From an uncultured Blautia sp. (GTDB lineage Bacteria; Bacillota; Clostridia; Lachnospirales; Lachnospiraceae): DNA of 64,000 nucleotides. Under the pieces are notes generated by a model. That model was not told where the DNA came from. It was given only the letters and a program-made list of their open reading frames with translations, and made no database searches. Positions 42,221 to 51,319 of this stretch are shown here, piece after piece (position 1 is the first letter of the stretch; each line of letters opens with the position of its first letter). The position numbers and the translations under genes were made by a program. The DNA lies in assembly GCA_934378195.1 (NCBI GenBank), contig CAKRPO010000002.1, positions 1 through 64,000 of the forward strand, given 5' to 3'.

Positions 42221-44683
42221 TTATTTTTGGTTATCAAGATACGAAATAAAGACATTTCCCGCTTTCTCGAAGAGAGCAGTACTGTCATTCATTCCATATG
42301 GACTTACTTCGCCGGTTGCCGGATCCAGAAGCCATGTGTTGTACTGATCGTATCCGACGATCACCACACTGGAATCCGCACCGGTCTTGGCTATAACTGC
42401 ACGCTGTGCACTGATCTCATAAAGAACATTTTCCAGACTGCATCCGGTAAGATCGATCACTGTTCCCGAATCTCCCAGACCCTGCTGAAGAACATCCTTA
42501 TCCCAGGAACCACTTCGAATGATCTCCGGAACATCCTCTGTATTCAGTGTCAGCTGTGTTTTCATATTTCCACGTTCCCATACATACTGCTGTGCCCGGT
42601 TCAGAACTACACCGGTAAGGCTGTCTGCCTGAAGAACCGCCTGGGCCGGATCTGTCCAGGTACTGTTCAGTCCGCCTTTTGCATACACATAATACACATT
42701 TCCGATCTGACTCTTGTCTACATCTACTTCAACCGTCTTCTCACCGGTATTTTTCATCTTTGCCGTAAGGATCAACGGTTCGTCTGTCTCCGGCTTATTG
42801 TCAAATACCAGCTTGACGATCACACCCTGACGAGTGGTACTGGTCTGCTCTGCCGAGACAACCGCTGCTGATGCCGCCTGATTATTCATGATGTTGTCTT
42901 TATTTTTCACTGTGTAAGTGTTTCCTGATTTCTCAGAAAGATTGAACTGCATCAATGTCGTTCCGACCGTCACATCGGTAATATAATATCCATCCTGATG
43001 ATACTCCTTTTTGACGGTTCCGTCAAAACTTTCGATCTTTATCGACGTGATTCCGTCTATCGTATGACCGTTTTCATCAGTAAGGCTGTCGCCATCAAGT
43101 ACATTGCCATAAATGAGATCCTCATTCATGAAACCGAGGACCTGCAGACTCTGTCCGGAATCCGGTGTATCATTCCTGGTCTTCAGCGTGTCAAAATCAA
43201 TGAATACAATCTGTCCGGCCTGGTCACCGTCGCCTGCCCGCCACGCTGCATGTGCATTTGTAGCGGAGACTGCAAACTGATCTGCATCAATATTATCTGC
43301 CAGTACATCATAGCTGCTTTCATCGATATTGATTTGATACAGACTTCCTGACAACAGCAGGAAAAGCTGATTATCTTTGTTTACATAACTCAAAGTACCA
43401 AGGTCTGATTTCAGAAATTCAAATGATTCCATTGTCGGAATGAATACCCGTTCTTCCACAAAATTCTGGTCATGATCATAATGATAGATTCCAACTCCAC
43501 AGTATCCTTCATACGTACCACGGTTCATATAACCATAGACCATAAAATCCAGGTCACCGCTGTCATCAATGCTCAGAAGTTTGATATCGTGTTCCACTCT
43601 GGAATCACGGAAATCTCCGTTTGCATTTCTGCGGAAATCAAAAACATCGACAAATTTGCCGGTATCCGGTGCATACGTCCACAGTGCACCTTCCTGTGTA
43701 AATGCAGTCACACTGCCCTCTTCATTGGAAAGCATGGTAACATTCTTATCCCGTGCACCGAGCAGGATACCATCGTCCGTGATCACAGACTGTCTCGGGT
43801 CAAATACCTGATGTGCACTGCGCTGAAAATCAAGCAGCATGATTCTGGCATCTGTATAACGCAGCCTGTAAAAATCTGTTACATTATAATATTCTGCACC
43901 GCCGTTTTCGTTGGCAGCTTTGATCTCGTATTCCAGTGAGATACTTGCTGTTGTCTCATTGATCTCTTTGATGACCGGAATACCCTTCTTGGAGATCTGC
44001 GGACTTAAATTTCCCCAGCTGATCGTAGAAAGCGGAGACTTGATCGACACAGAGGTAAAATTCGTAGAAGAGGATTCTGTGGATTCCAGATAAGCAGCCA
44101 GTCCATCTGCCGAAGTCTTATCCATACACATCTGTGCAAAACTTGCCGCAAATTTCACATAATCTTCCGTATTCGTTGAGGATCTCGATACCACTCTCGT
44201 ATAGTAGTATGCTTCTCCGTCACTGGTATCCAGTGTGATCTGAAGCGAATATTCCTGATTCATCAGAAGTCCGGAGCTGATCTCAATCTGTGCACGAAGA
44301 TATCCGTCCGAACCGGAAGTATCCAGATTCTTGATCTTTCTGTTTTCAACGATCCTGGTTCCGTCCGAAGTACGAACCTCATAGGAGAGACTGTGAATCT
44401 TTTCGTCATAAGGATTGACTGCGATCGTAAGCTTCTTTGTTGTATCCAGCGGAGTTACGCTGTCACGGACAAAATCCGTCTCCATCGCCTGCCGGTATCC
44501 ATACATGCGGTTGGCCAGCGTGCCGTTAAAATCCACCATCACTTCCGGAATCGTCGGATTGTTCATATCCGAACGGTCATCTGTCGTTTCATTATTCATA
44601 AGAAAAGTCGTTCCGGCTACCCCCAGTACAAATACGATCAGAAGTATCAAAAATTTCTTCAGAAATTTTGCTATGGATTTCAT
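42221..44683 (-). CDS. Large membrane-anchored protein with a degenerate C39-peptidase-like C-terminus
   Basis: 820 residues. The N-terminal transmembrane anchor (about 9-30, FLILLIVFVLGVAGTTFL) is followed by a large extracytoplasmic region rich in beta strands, with propeller-like repeats around 300-560. The last 100 residues read like the second half of a papain-fold C39_2 peptidase: SLENVLYEISAQRAVIAKTG, VVIVGYDQYNTWLLDPATGE. The expected His before VVIVGYD is Ser and no NCGPASL-type Cys segment is visible, so it is probably not catalytic. RBS AAGGAGGAGG. The start overlaps the upstream methyltransferase stop (ATGA). Function unknown. Confidence 0.75.
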   Translation of the reverse strand: MKSIAKFLKKFLILLIVFVLGVAGTTFLMNNETTDDRSDMNNPTIPEVMVDFNGTLANRMYGYRQAMETDFVRDSVTPLDTTKKLTIAVNPYDEKIHSLSYEVRTSDGTRIVENRKIKNLDTSGSDGYLRAQIEISSGLLMNQEYSLQITLDTSDGEAYYYTRVVSRSSTNTEDYVKFAASFAQMCMDKTSADGLAAYLESTESSSTNFTSVSIKSPLSTISWGNLSPQISKKGIPVIKEINETTASISLEYEIKAANENGGAEYYNVTDFYRLRYTDARIMLLDFQRSAHQVFDPRQSVITDDGILLGARDKNVTMLSNEEGSVTAFTQEGALWTYAPDTGKFVDVFDFRRNANGDFRDSRVEHDIKLLSIDDSGDLDFMVYGYMNRGTYEGYCGVGIYHYDHDQNFVEERVFIPTMESFEFLKSDLGTLSYVNKDNQLFLLLSGSLYQINIDESSYDVLADNIDADQFAVSATNAHAAWRAGDGDQAGQIVFIDFDTLKTRNDTPDSGQSLQVLGFMNEDLIYGNVLDGDSLTDENGHTIDGITSIKIESFDGTVKKEYHQDGYYITDVTVGTTLMQFNLSEKSGNTYTVKNKDNIMNNQAASAAVVSAEQTSTTRQGVIVKLVFDNKPETDEPLILTAKMKNTGEKTVEVDVDKSQIGNVYYVYAKGGLNSTWTDPAQAVLQADSLTGVVLNRAQQYVWERGNMKTQLTLNTEDVPEIIRSGSWDKDVLQQGLGDSGTVIDLTGCSLENVLYEISAQRAVIAKTGADSSVVIVGYDQYNTWLLDPATGEVSPYGMNDSTALFEKAGNVFISYLDNQK

Positions 44684-45855
44684 ACTCCCTCCTCCTTACA
44701 AAGGCCGTCCGGATAAAGAAGCTTCTCCAGTGTCAGATGTCCGTGAATGGCATCTGTCATCTGTTTCAGACCTTCGCCGGAACTGGATCTGCCTGTTTTG
44801 ACCGCCCGGATCAGAAGGTTCTTGGGTGTATGTTCCATGTCAATAAATTCCAGGATCTGCGTACTGTATCCTTTGGATTCCAGAAGTTCTGCACGAATAC
44901 CATCTGTAAGCAATGCGGACATTCTCTCTTTCAGAAGTCCGTATTTCAACACCGGATCGAACAGTTCATTCTGAATCTGATCGTTCAGTTCATGCTGACA
45001 GCACGGAACGGACAGAATAACCTGCGCATCCCACTCAACTGCCTTGGCAAGTGCATAATCCGTTGCCTTGTCGCAGGCATGGAGCGTCACGACCATGTCC
45101 ACTTTCTGCACGCCTTCATAATCTGCAATATCACCACAAAGGAAATGCAGCTTGTCATAACCATATTTTTCTGCAAGCCCGTTGCATTTGCGGATCACAT
45201 CTTCTTTCAGATCCAGACCAATGATATTGACATCATAGCCTCTCAGTTCCTTCAGATAATAATACATGGCAAATGTCAGATACGACTTGCCACATCCAAA
45301 ATCCAGGATCGTGACCTCCCGTTCCCTGGACAATGCCGGAAGAATATCCTCAATAAACTCCAGGAAACGGTTGATCTGCTTGAATTTGTCATAAGACGGA
45401 CGATGGATTTTACCTTCTTTTGTCATAACTCCAAGGTCCACAAGGAACGGAACCGGGGTTCCTTCCTTCAATATATACTGCTTCACACGATTGTGAGCAA
45501 GTATCTGAACAGGCTCCAGTACCTGATGCTGTTTTACTTTGATTGTAGCCTTTCCCTTCTTGCTGATCAGTACCGTTCCGTCTTTGCGCCGACCCTGTAC
45601 CTGCAACTGGGAAAATCCGCCTTCAGTAAGACACTGCTCCACATAAGCGAGTACTTCTTCTCTGCTGTAATTGGAATGAAGGACCTTTGTTCCCACTGTG
45701 GACGATGCCTGATAATACACACTGCCTTTCAGCTCGATCTGGCGGATCCGCACTTTGGACGGGACATCTTTGGCCTTATTCCGCTGACCGCTCAGGACTG
45801 CAAGCATCAGTTCTTCATCAAATTGTTTTTCCAAAAATTCCTGTAATGTCATCAT
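44680..45855 (-). CDS. SAM-dependent methyltransferase (Methyltransf_32-like)
   Basis: 391 residues. An N-terminal domain (about 1-125) of unknown role is followed by a Rossmann methyltransferase: motif I TILDFGCGKSYLTFAMYYYL (about 182-201), VNIIGLDLKEDVI, a motif IV-like MVVTLHACDKATDYAL and SVPCCQHELN. This pattern (LHACDxATD, PCCQHEL) is that of the GSTCD/Methyltransf_32 family, proposed to modify RNA; the substrate is unknown. I saw no strong ribosome binding site before the ATG. It is the first gene of a coupled pair with the 820-residue protein. Confidence 0.85.
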   Translation of the reverse strand: MMTLQEFLEKQFDEELMLAVLSGQRNKAKDVPSKVRIRQIELKGSVYYQASSTVGTKVLHSNYSREEVLAYVEQCLTEGGFSQLQVQGRRKDGTVLISKKGKATIKVKQHQVLEPVQILAHNRVKQYILKEGTPVPFLVDLGVMTKEGKIHRPSYDKFKQINRFLEFIEDILPALSREREVTILDFGCGKSYLTFAMYYYLKELRGYDVNIIGLDLKEDVIRKCNGLAEKYGYDKLHFLCGDIADYEGVQKVDMVVTLHACDKATDYALAKAVEWDAQVILSVPCCQHELNDQIQNELFDPVLKYGLLKERMSALLTDGIRAELLESKGYSTQILEFIDMEHTPKNLLIRAVKTGRSSSGEGLKQMTDAIHGHLTLEKLLYPDGLCKEEGV

Positions 45856-45918
45856 ATTTAATCTTTTTTATTCTTTCAATAATCTCTGTAATACTCCTGT
45901 CTCTACCGCAGGTTCTTT

Positions 45919-45945
45919 GTTACTGTTCACTCCGTTCACAGCAAC
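45919..45945. repeat. Copy of the dispersed GTTACTGTTCACAG repeat (expanded)
   Basis: GTTACTGTTCAC, then TCC, then GTTCACAGCAAC: the motif with part of its centre duplicated. Flanking CAGGTT/AACCTG extends the pairing. Confidence 0.6.
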
Positions 45946-45949
45946 CTGG

Positions 45950-46315
45950 TCAAAATCCACGATATCTGCGTCGTCTGCACCGCCGTCTGGAAATTTCCTG
46001 ATATATAAGTACCTGGATCAGTTCATCCAGAAATTCATCCGGAATTTCCTGCGCAGCCATTTCTCCTGCTACCTGTGAACGAATCTGTCCATACAGCCGG
46101 TGCATCATAAATTTATCCGGATGTTCATCATACATTCTGCTGCCCTCATAATCCAGAAGCTGACATTCTTCTTCAACTATCTCCTGAATCTTGCGGGCAG
46201 TCTCCGGATAATACGATTTCATCAGTACAAATTCCTGCTCCTGCATTCTCTCACCACTGTAAAGCGAGGGATTTGCATAGGTCATATAAAATGGAAGAAA
46301 CTTGTCATAATACAT
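45950..46315 (-). CDS. Small conserved protein of unknown function
   Basis: 121 residues, soluble. It has a Tyr/Met-rich start (YYDKFLPFYMTYANPSLY), a helical middle (ETARKIQEIVEEECQLLDYE, then MYDEHPDKFMMHRLYGQI) and a very basic tail (RRRCRRRRYRGF). No domain is recognised. RBS AGGAG lies 7 bases before the ATG. It sits alone between repeats and mtnN. The basic tail suggests nucleic acid or surface binding, but that is a guess. Confidence 0.65.
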   Translation of the reverse strand: MYYDKFLPFYMTYANPSLYSGERMQEQEFVLMKSYYPETARKIQEIVEEECQLLDYEGSRMYDEHPDKFMMHRLYGQIRSQVAGEMAAQEIPDEFLDELIQVLIYQEISRRRCRRRRYRGF

Positions 46316-46424
46316 GGACAGGCTCCTGTTTCGTCTTCATCTATAACAGTTTATGCAAAATCACTTCGAATGTGAGCAGTTCTGTCAGGACTCTGCCTGA
46401 ATATCATCCCCGGCGAATCTGTGA

Positions 46425-47129
46425 TCAGCCCTGGATGTCCTTGAGGATATGAAGCGTCAGTTTGAAGCTGTGCTCTGCTGCCTTTGCTTCAAATGTCGGG
46501 TAATCCATCTCTGCACTTCCGTCAGCCTTGTCGGAGATCGCACGGATCACAAGAAACGGTACGTTATTCAGATAAGCTGCCTGTGCGATCGCAGCACCTT
46601 CCATCTCTACTGCATAAGCACCAAATTCTCTGGTAATAAAATCTTTGACACCCTGGTCAGCTACAAACTGATCTCCTGATGCAATGCGTCCTTCAAATAC
46701 ATCGATATCCGGGTTTGCTTCTTTGCATGCCTTCACTGCAAGTGCACGAAGTGCATCGTCACTGTGGAAAGAAAAAGCTTCCATCTGCGGAATCTGTCCT
46801 ACCGGATAACCAAATGCAACGGCATTCATGTCGTGATGGATCAGATCTGTGGAAACAACGATATCTCCAATATTGATGTCTGCATTCAGACTTCCTGCGA
46901 TACCTGTATTGATGATCACTTCTGCCTTAAAATCATCAATCAGGATCTGTGTGCAGACTGCTGCGTTGACTTTACCGATTCCGGAACGGACAACAACTAC
47001 ATTTTTTCCTTCGATAATTCCCGCACAAAACTCCATGGAAGCCTTGCGTGTGATCTGTACATCCTGCATCTGCTCCTTGAGGCTTGCGACTTCAACTTCC
47101 ATTGCTCCTATAATACCAATACATCTCAT
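46425..47129 (-). CDS. mtnN: 5'-methylthioadenosine/S-adenosylhomocysteine nucleosidase
   Basis: 234 residues. Seen: CIGIIGAMEVEVASLKEQMQ with the catalytic Glu, GIGKVNAAVCTQILI, NTGIAGSLN, and EMEGAAIAQAAYLNNVPFLV followed by RAISDKAD with the catalytic Asp. It cleaves adenine from MTA and SAH in methionine salvage. The start at 47129 was chosen because the family begins MxxIGIIGAM and AGGAG lies 11 bases upstream; an in-frame upstream start at 47171 would include that site. Confidence 0.95.
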   Translation of the reverse strand: MRCIGIIGAMEVEVASLKEQMQDVQITRKASMEFCAGIIEGKNVVVVRSGIGKVNAAVCTQILIDDFKAEVIINTGIAGSLNADINIGDIVVSTDLIHHDMNAVAFGYPVGQIPQMEAFSFHSDDALRALAVKACKEANPDIDVFEGRIASGDQFVADQGVKDFITREFGAYAVEMEGAAIAQAAYLNNVPFLVIRAISDKADGSAEMDYPTFEAKAAEHSFKLTLHILKDIQG

Positions 47130-47293
47130 AATGTTAATATCTCCTGTATAATAAAATTCATTTGTTATCATGCCTCTGCCCGTATACGGCTGTATGTCTC
47201 TGGTCGCTCCTGGACATCGGTAAACTTATTATAGCAAATGTTGCGTTTATATGGAAACTTTTTTTAGAATGTATCCCGGAGTTGGAAGCGGGC

Positions 47294-47322
47294 TTGTCCG
47301 CTCGCTCTTTTTCTGGTATACT
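47294..47322 (+). promoter_or_regulatory. Promoter of the TSCPD-domain gene
   Basis: TTGTCC (47294-47299), a 17-base spacer and TATACT (47317-47322), 37 bp before the start. Confidence 0.7.
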
Positions 47323-47359
47323 GAATTTCAGGATATATTAGACTAAGGAGGTTAAGATT

Positions 47360-47602
47360 ATGGTATATAAAACATCAGGTGTCTGTTCAAGCGCCATTTC
47401 ATTTGAAATTGACGATGCAGGAAAGGTGCACGATGTGAAATTCCAGGGCGGATGCTCCGGTAATACACAGGGTGTTGCCAGACTGGTAGAAGGCATGGAT
47501 GCCAGAGAAGCGATCAGCAGAATGGAAGGAATCCGCTGTGGATTCAAACCAACATCCTGCCCGGATCAGCTTGCCAAAGCACTGAAAGAAGCGCTGAACT
47601 GA
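47360..47602 (+). CDS. TSCPD-domain protein (TIGR03905-like)
   Basis: 80 residues. Four Cys residues (VCSSAISFEI, GGCSGNTQGV, IRCGFKPTSCPDQL) and the closing TSCPDQLAKALKEAL are the signature of this small family, related to a domain in some ribonucleotide reductases. It probably binds a metal; function is unknown. RBS AAGGAGG. It has its own promoter and a terminator and is transcribed alone. Confidence 0.9.
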   Translation: MVYKTSGVCSSAISFEIDDAGKVHDVKFQGGCSGNTQGVARLVEGMDAREAISRMEGIRCGFKPTSCPDQLAKALKEALN

Positions 47603-47629
47603 TTTTATAAAATGTAAACTAAAGATTTC

Positions 47630-47691
47630 AAAAAGGCTGTCGCTCCTGTGACTGGAAGATTTATTCCAATCGCAGAAACGGCAGCCTTTTT
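47630..47691 (+). terminator. Terminator of the TSCPD-domain gene
   Basis: AAAAAGGCTGtCG and CGgCAGCCTTTTT close a longer hairpin with a T run. Confidence 0.8.
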
Positions 47692-47698
47692 ATGTCAG

Positions 47699-47721
47699 GA
47701 TTGCAGAGGCATTCTTGAATA
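47699..47721. repeat. CAAGAATGCC repeat, half copy
   Basis: On the minus strand it reads TTCAAGAATGCCTCTGCAATCC. The start matches the 22327 and 24280 copies and the end (GCAATCC) matches the far end of the 22328 element, as if the middle was deleted. Confidence 0.55.
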
Positions 47722-47765
47722 TTCTTTTTGTCTGATACTTCTATCCTGCCAGAAACATTTACAGA

Positions 47766-49385
47766 TCAGGAAAGATCATCGCGATCCCATTTATCACACA
47801 GTGACTGCACATCCCTGGTAAAACGATCCAGATCTTTGTTTGGAAGACCTTCGCTCTTGCGGATAACAGACATAAGCCGCTGTCCCATGGCAACCAGCTT
47901 CTGGAATACCTGTGCAGCCCTGCTTGCTTTCGGTGATACAGAAGCTTTGGTGATCCTGACTCCCTGTGCTTCATAAATACAGGTATTATTTGCCAGATCA
48001 TAAACGGTGCCACTGAATGGTGCCATTGAATCCAGTCCCAGTTCTTCCTGCAGTCTTGTTGCAAAAATTTCTGTAACTGCATCATCACCATGTGTCACAA
48101 AGACTTTCTGTGGTTTTTCTTTGAATGCCTTGATCCAGGTCATCAGGCCATTCACATCCGCATGACCACTGACACCCGGCATCTGACGAATCTCCGCACC
48201 TACAGAAACTGTCTCACCAAATAATTTAACTTCGGTCGCTCCTTCAATGAGAGCACGGCCAAGTGTACCGATTGCCTGGTAGCCGACAAACAGGATCATA
48301 TTGTTTGGATTCCACAGATTATGTTTCAGATGATGTTTGATTCGACCGGCATCGCACATACCGCTCGCGGAAATAATGACTTTGCAGTCTTCATCAAAGT
48401 TGATGGCCTTGGAATCATCGCTGGTAATAGAAGTCTTCAGACCCGGGAACATCAACGGGTTGATTCCCTTATTGACCAATGCCATTGCCTCCTCATCGAA
48501 GCAGTCATAAATATGTTCATTAAAAATCGTTGTCGCCTCATTTGCCAGCGGGCTGTCAACATAGACCTTGAAATTATCATGGCCATGTACACGTCCTTCT
48601 GCTTTGATCTGGCGGATAAAGTACAGCATCTCCTGTGTACGTCCAACTGCAAAGGAAGGAATGATGACGCTTCCACCTCGATCAAAAGTATGCTGGATCA
48701 CCTCAGCCAGCATGGATACATAATCCGGACGGTCACCGTGGCTTCTGTCGCCGTAGGTTGACTCCATAACAACATAGTCTGCATCATGGAGATAGACCGG
48801 ATCTTTGATCAATGGCTGATTCAGGTTGCCGATATCGCCGGAGAAAACGATTTTTTTCTCTTTGCCATCTTCCTGAATGATGATCTCAATACTTGCAGAG
48901 CCGAGGAGATGTCCGGCATCTACGAATCGAACGCTGATTCCCTCTGCCGGCTTGATGGTCTTTTCATACGGACACGGAACAAAGTTCTGGATAACGCCCA
49001 TAGCATCCTCCATCGTGTAGGCAGGAACAAACTCCGGTTTGCCCTGACGACGTCCCTTACGATTTCGCCATTCTGCCTCGAACATCTGAATGTGGGCGCT
49101 GTCTCGAAGCATAATATCGCAAAGGTGACAGGTGGCCTGTGTCGCATAAATCGGTCCCTGAAAACCTTTTGCATAGATAGCGGGAAGATTTCCGGAATGA
49201 TCCATATGCGCATGGGTCAGAAGAACAAAATCCAGGTCACTTCCCTTCACAGGAATATCCTGATTCTCGTAGTAATCCGGTCCCTGTTCCATACCGCAGT
49301 CCACCAGGAATTTCTTTCCTGCTGCTTCCAGATAATAACAGCTTCCGGTTACTTCATGTGTCGCCCCAATAAAGGTAATCTTCAT
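47766..49385 (-). CDS. Beta-CASP metallo-beta-lactamase-fold ribonuclease-like protein
   Basis: 539 residues. Metallo-beta-lactamase motifs: FVLLTHAHMDHSGNLPAIY (HxHxDH), FVDAGHLLGSASIEI, FSGDIGN. The beta-CASP part has VIIPSFAVGRTQEMLYF, VIISASGMCDAGRIKHHLKH and PGVSGHADVNGLMTWI. This matches the bacterial CPSF-like RNA nuclease group; the RNA target is unknown. The C-terminal 80 residues are helical and basic. The start at 49385 has AAAGGGGG 7 bases upstream and begins MKITFIGATHEVTGSCY, the usual N-terminus; a longer frame upstream has no support. Confidence 0.9.
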   Translation of the reverse strand: MKITFIGATHEVTGSCYYLEAAGKKFLVDCGMEQGPDYYENQDIPVKGSDLDFVLLTHAHMDHSGNLPAIYAKGFQGPIYATQATCHLCDIMLRDSAHIQMFEAEWRNRKGRRQGKPEFVPAYTMEDAMGVIQNFVPCPYEKTIKPAEGISVRFVDAGHLLGSASIEIIIQEDGKEKKIVFSGDIGNLNQPLIKDPVYLHDADYVVMESTYGDRSHGDRPDYVSMLAEVIQHTFDRGGSVIIPSFAVGRTQEMLYFIRQIKAEGRVHGHDNFKVYVDSPLANEATTIFNEHIYDCFDEEAMALVNKGINPLMFPGLKTSITSDDSKAINFDEDCKVIISASGMCDAGRIKHHLKHNLWNPNNMILFVGYQAIGTLGRALIEGATEVKLFGETVSVGAEIRQMPGVSGHADVNGLMTWIKAFKEKPQKVFVTHGDDAVTEIFATRLQEELGLDSMAPFSGTVYDLANNTCIYEAQGVRITKASVSPKASRAAQVFQKLVAMGQRLMSVIRKSEGLPNKDLDRFTRDVQSLCDKWDRDDLS

Positions 49386-49505
49386 GTGCGAACCCCCTTT
49401 GTCTGAAAAATCATCCAAGTCTGTTTTGTTGTAACCATTATACACGATTTGATTGTTTTTTAACAGTCTTTTTGTGCAAAAAGACAACAAAATCTCGAAA
49501 AAGCA

Positions 49506-50924
49506 CTATTTTTCCTCGTCTGTTATCTCCCAATGTCCATTCGCTCCACGACCAACAAAATGAACCTCTTCCATTTCTTTTATTCGACGTTTTATAGTTC
49601 GTATACTGCTTCCTAAAACCATTGCCATTTTTTCCGTACTTATCTTGTTGTCTCTTTTTATTAGATTCTTTATTTGAATGGACATATTGTCTCTCGCAAA
49701 ATCGTTATTATCCTGAGTGCCATTCCGAGTGCCATTCCGAGTGCCATCCTGAGTGCCATCCTGGGGAACACTATAATTTAAATTCGGCATTATAACTGTA
49801 AACTGATACCTGTCTGATCTGAAAGACGGTTTTTTGCTCGCATTATAATTAATCTGAAATTCATATCCGCCAATGATCTTTCCAAATCCACTGCCTTTAC
49901 GCTCCATATATCCCAATCTATTAAATACATCCGCTAAAACAGGATTTCTTCTGGTAGATGGAACTGTAAGTGGATCTCTATCCTGAATAATTGAACCATC
50001 CGGCATCCCACCTGGAGAATAAATTTCCAGCCGATCATCATAAATATCTATGTGAACCTCGCTCCCATTTATAAGATAATCTCGATGTGCCAACGCATTA
50101 ACCAGTGCTTCATGATAACTACGTTCCACATACTCCGGCATTTCTTCCCGTGAATTTGCAGTTTTTCGCCACATCAGTTTCGCATTTCTCTTAATAAACG
50201 CTTCTCCATTATCAACCAGAGAAAGAACACTGCCAGAATATTCTGCATCATCAAAAGCATCCAAAGTTCCACCACTCTTATTCAATCCATTCCATCTTGT
50301 ACAAAACAATCTTGACCAGCGAATCGGACTCTCGTCTGCAATCAACGCTCCTGCATTAGTTAAAAACCCCTGTTCATTAGCTAATCCAAAAGAAATCAGA
50401 TTTTTTTCGTCAAAACTATTGCCTGTCCATTTTTTGTATCTTTCTCTAAGTTTTGAAAAGGCAAAATCATCTACTTTATAAGAAGATATCTGTGAATCAT
50501 ACGATGTATTCCTTCCCCTGAGCACAAGTCTTTTCAATTCCGTTGCAGTTGCTTTTACACTCTCATTTCCAACTCGGATATATGCTTCCAATACACCATC
50601 ACCAGAATAATAATATGGTGTCTCTTCACCTTTGAATATCTCAAGAATAATCAATACTTTATCCTCTAAACATTCAAATTTAAGGCGAAATTCTGGAATT
50701 GGATCTAATCTTGTCTTAATAATCTCACTTATTTTTTCAGCATCACCATTTGGGTTTTCCACGCCAACAACCTGTTCATCATCTGATATTCCAAAAATCA
50801 GCGCACCGCCTGATGTATTTGCAAATGCACTGACACTTTTGCACCAGCTCTTAGGCTTCTTAGCCTCCAGAGCAAGCTTTTTATCATATTCTGTTGTTTC
50901 ACCGATCCACTTCTTTATGCTCAT
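49506..50924 (-). CDS. AlbA_2/Schlafen-type regulator with HATPase_c_4-like domain and C-terminal HTH
   Basis: 472 residues. An N-terminal AlbA_2 domain (about 10-130: SVSAFANTSGGALIFGISDD, GDAEKISEIIKTRLDP) is followed by a C-terminal ATPase-like domain (YHEALVNALAHRDYLINGSE, DRLEIYSPGGMPDG, RRNPVLADVFNRLGYMERKG) and a winged helix (KISTEKMAMVLGSSIRTIKR). The Asp/Gly/Thr/Gln linker before the HTH is encoded by a 12-bp DNA repeat. Such proteins are accessory transcription regulators, some linked to defence or mobile DNA. Start at 50924: GGGGTG lies 6 bases upstream. A terminator hairpin lies upstream of the start, at 50975-51007. Confidence 0.85.
   Translation of the reverse strand: MSIKKWIGETTEYDKKLALEAKKPKSWCKSVSAFANTSGGALIFGISDDEQVVGVENPNGDAEKISEIIKTRLDPIPEFRLKFECLEDKVLIILEIFKGEETPYYYSGDGVLEAYIRVGNESVKATATELKRLVLRGRNTSYDSQISSYKVDDFAFSKLRERYKKWTGNSFDEKNLISFGLANEQGFLTNAGALIADESPIRWSRLFCTRWNGLNKSGGTLDAFDDAEYSGSVLSLVDNGEAFIKRNAKLMWRKTANSREEMPEYVERSYHEALVNALAHRDYLINGSEVHIDIYDDRLEIYSPGGMPDGSIIQDRDPLTVPSTRRNPVLADVFNRLGYMERKGSGFGKIIGGYEFQINYNASKKPSFRSDRYQFTVIMPNLNYSVPQDGTQDGTRNGTRNGTQDNNDFARDNMSIQIKNLIKRDNKISTEKMAMVLGSSIRTIKRRIKEMEEVHFVGRGANGHWEITDEEK
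49715..49762. repeat. 12-bp in-frame tandem repeat (four units)
   Basis: Four head-to-tail copies of GAGTGCCATTCC/GAGTGCCATCCT lie inside the AlbA_2-type gene and encode a DGTQ/NGTR run. Units are a multiple of three, so copy number changes alter only linker length. Confidence 0.9.
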
Positions 50925-50974
50925 GTCATTCACCCCATATATATCATCAAAAGCACCTTTTTTAATCAATAATA

Positions 50975-51007
50975 TTAAAAATCTCCAAAGTATAAACTCT
51001 GGAGATT
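50975..51007 (-). terminator. Hairpin upstream of the AlbA_2-type gene
   Basis: AATCTCCA (50980-50987) pairs with TGGAGATT (51000-51007) and is followed on the minus strand by TTTTAAT. It is 51 bp upstream of the start codon, so it ends an upstream transcript or attenuates this gene. Confidence 0.6.
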
Positions 51008-51285
51008 TCCCTGTGTCACTGTGAACACATTTTATCATTTGTCTATTTGAACTATAGCATAGGCATTTTAAAATTGCAATACACTCTGTCACTTAATTCA
51101 TCCACATGAACTACTCGACAACAAGTTACCAGAGCATCTGAAATCTGGCTGGATACCGCCTTTTTTCAGGATGCGTCCATGACACCAATACTGCTTGCCT
51201 TTCGGCTATGTAGCTACTTTTATTATTTCTGGCTTTTTTAGTCCGGTTATGGACAGTTCCTCCTGTTTTCCGAATACGGAAAGAT

Positions 51286-51319
51286 AGGACGGGATGCCGA
51301 GATCCCGTCCTGTTTTTTT
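51286..51319 (+). terminator. Strong terminator without a recognised plus-strand gene
   Basis: AGGACGGGAT (51286-51295) pairs perfectly with ATCCCGTCCT (51302-51311), followed by GTTTTTTT. The 660-bp gap 50925-51588 holds no convincing gene. A plus-strand frame ending near 51170 (tail PEHLKSGWIPPFFRMRP) may be the remnant of one. Confidence 0.75.
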
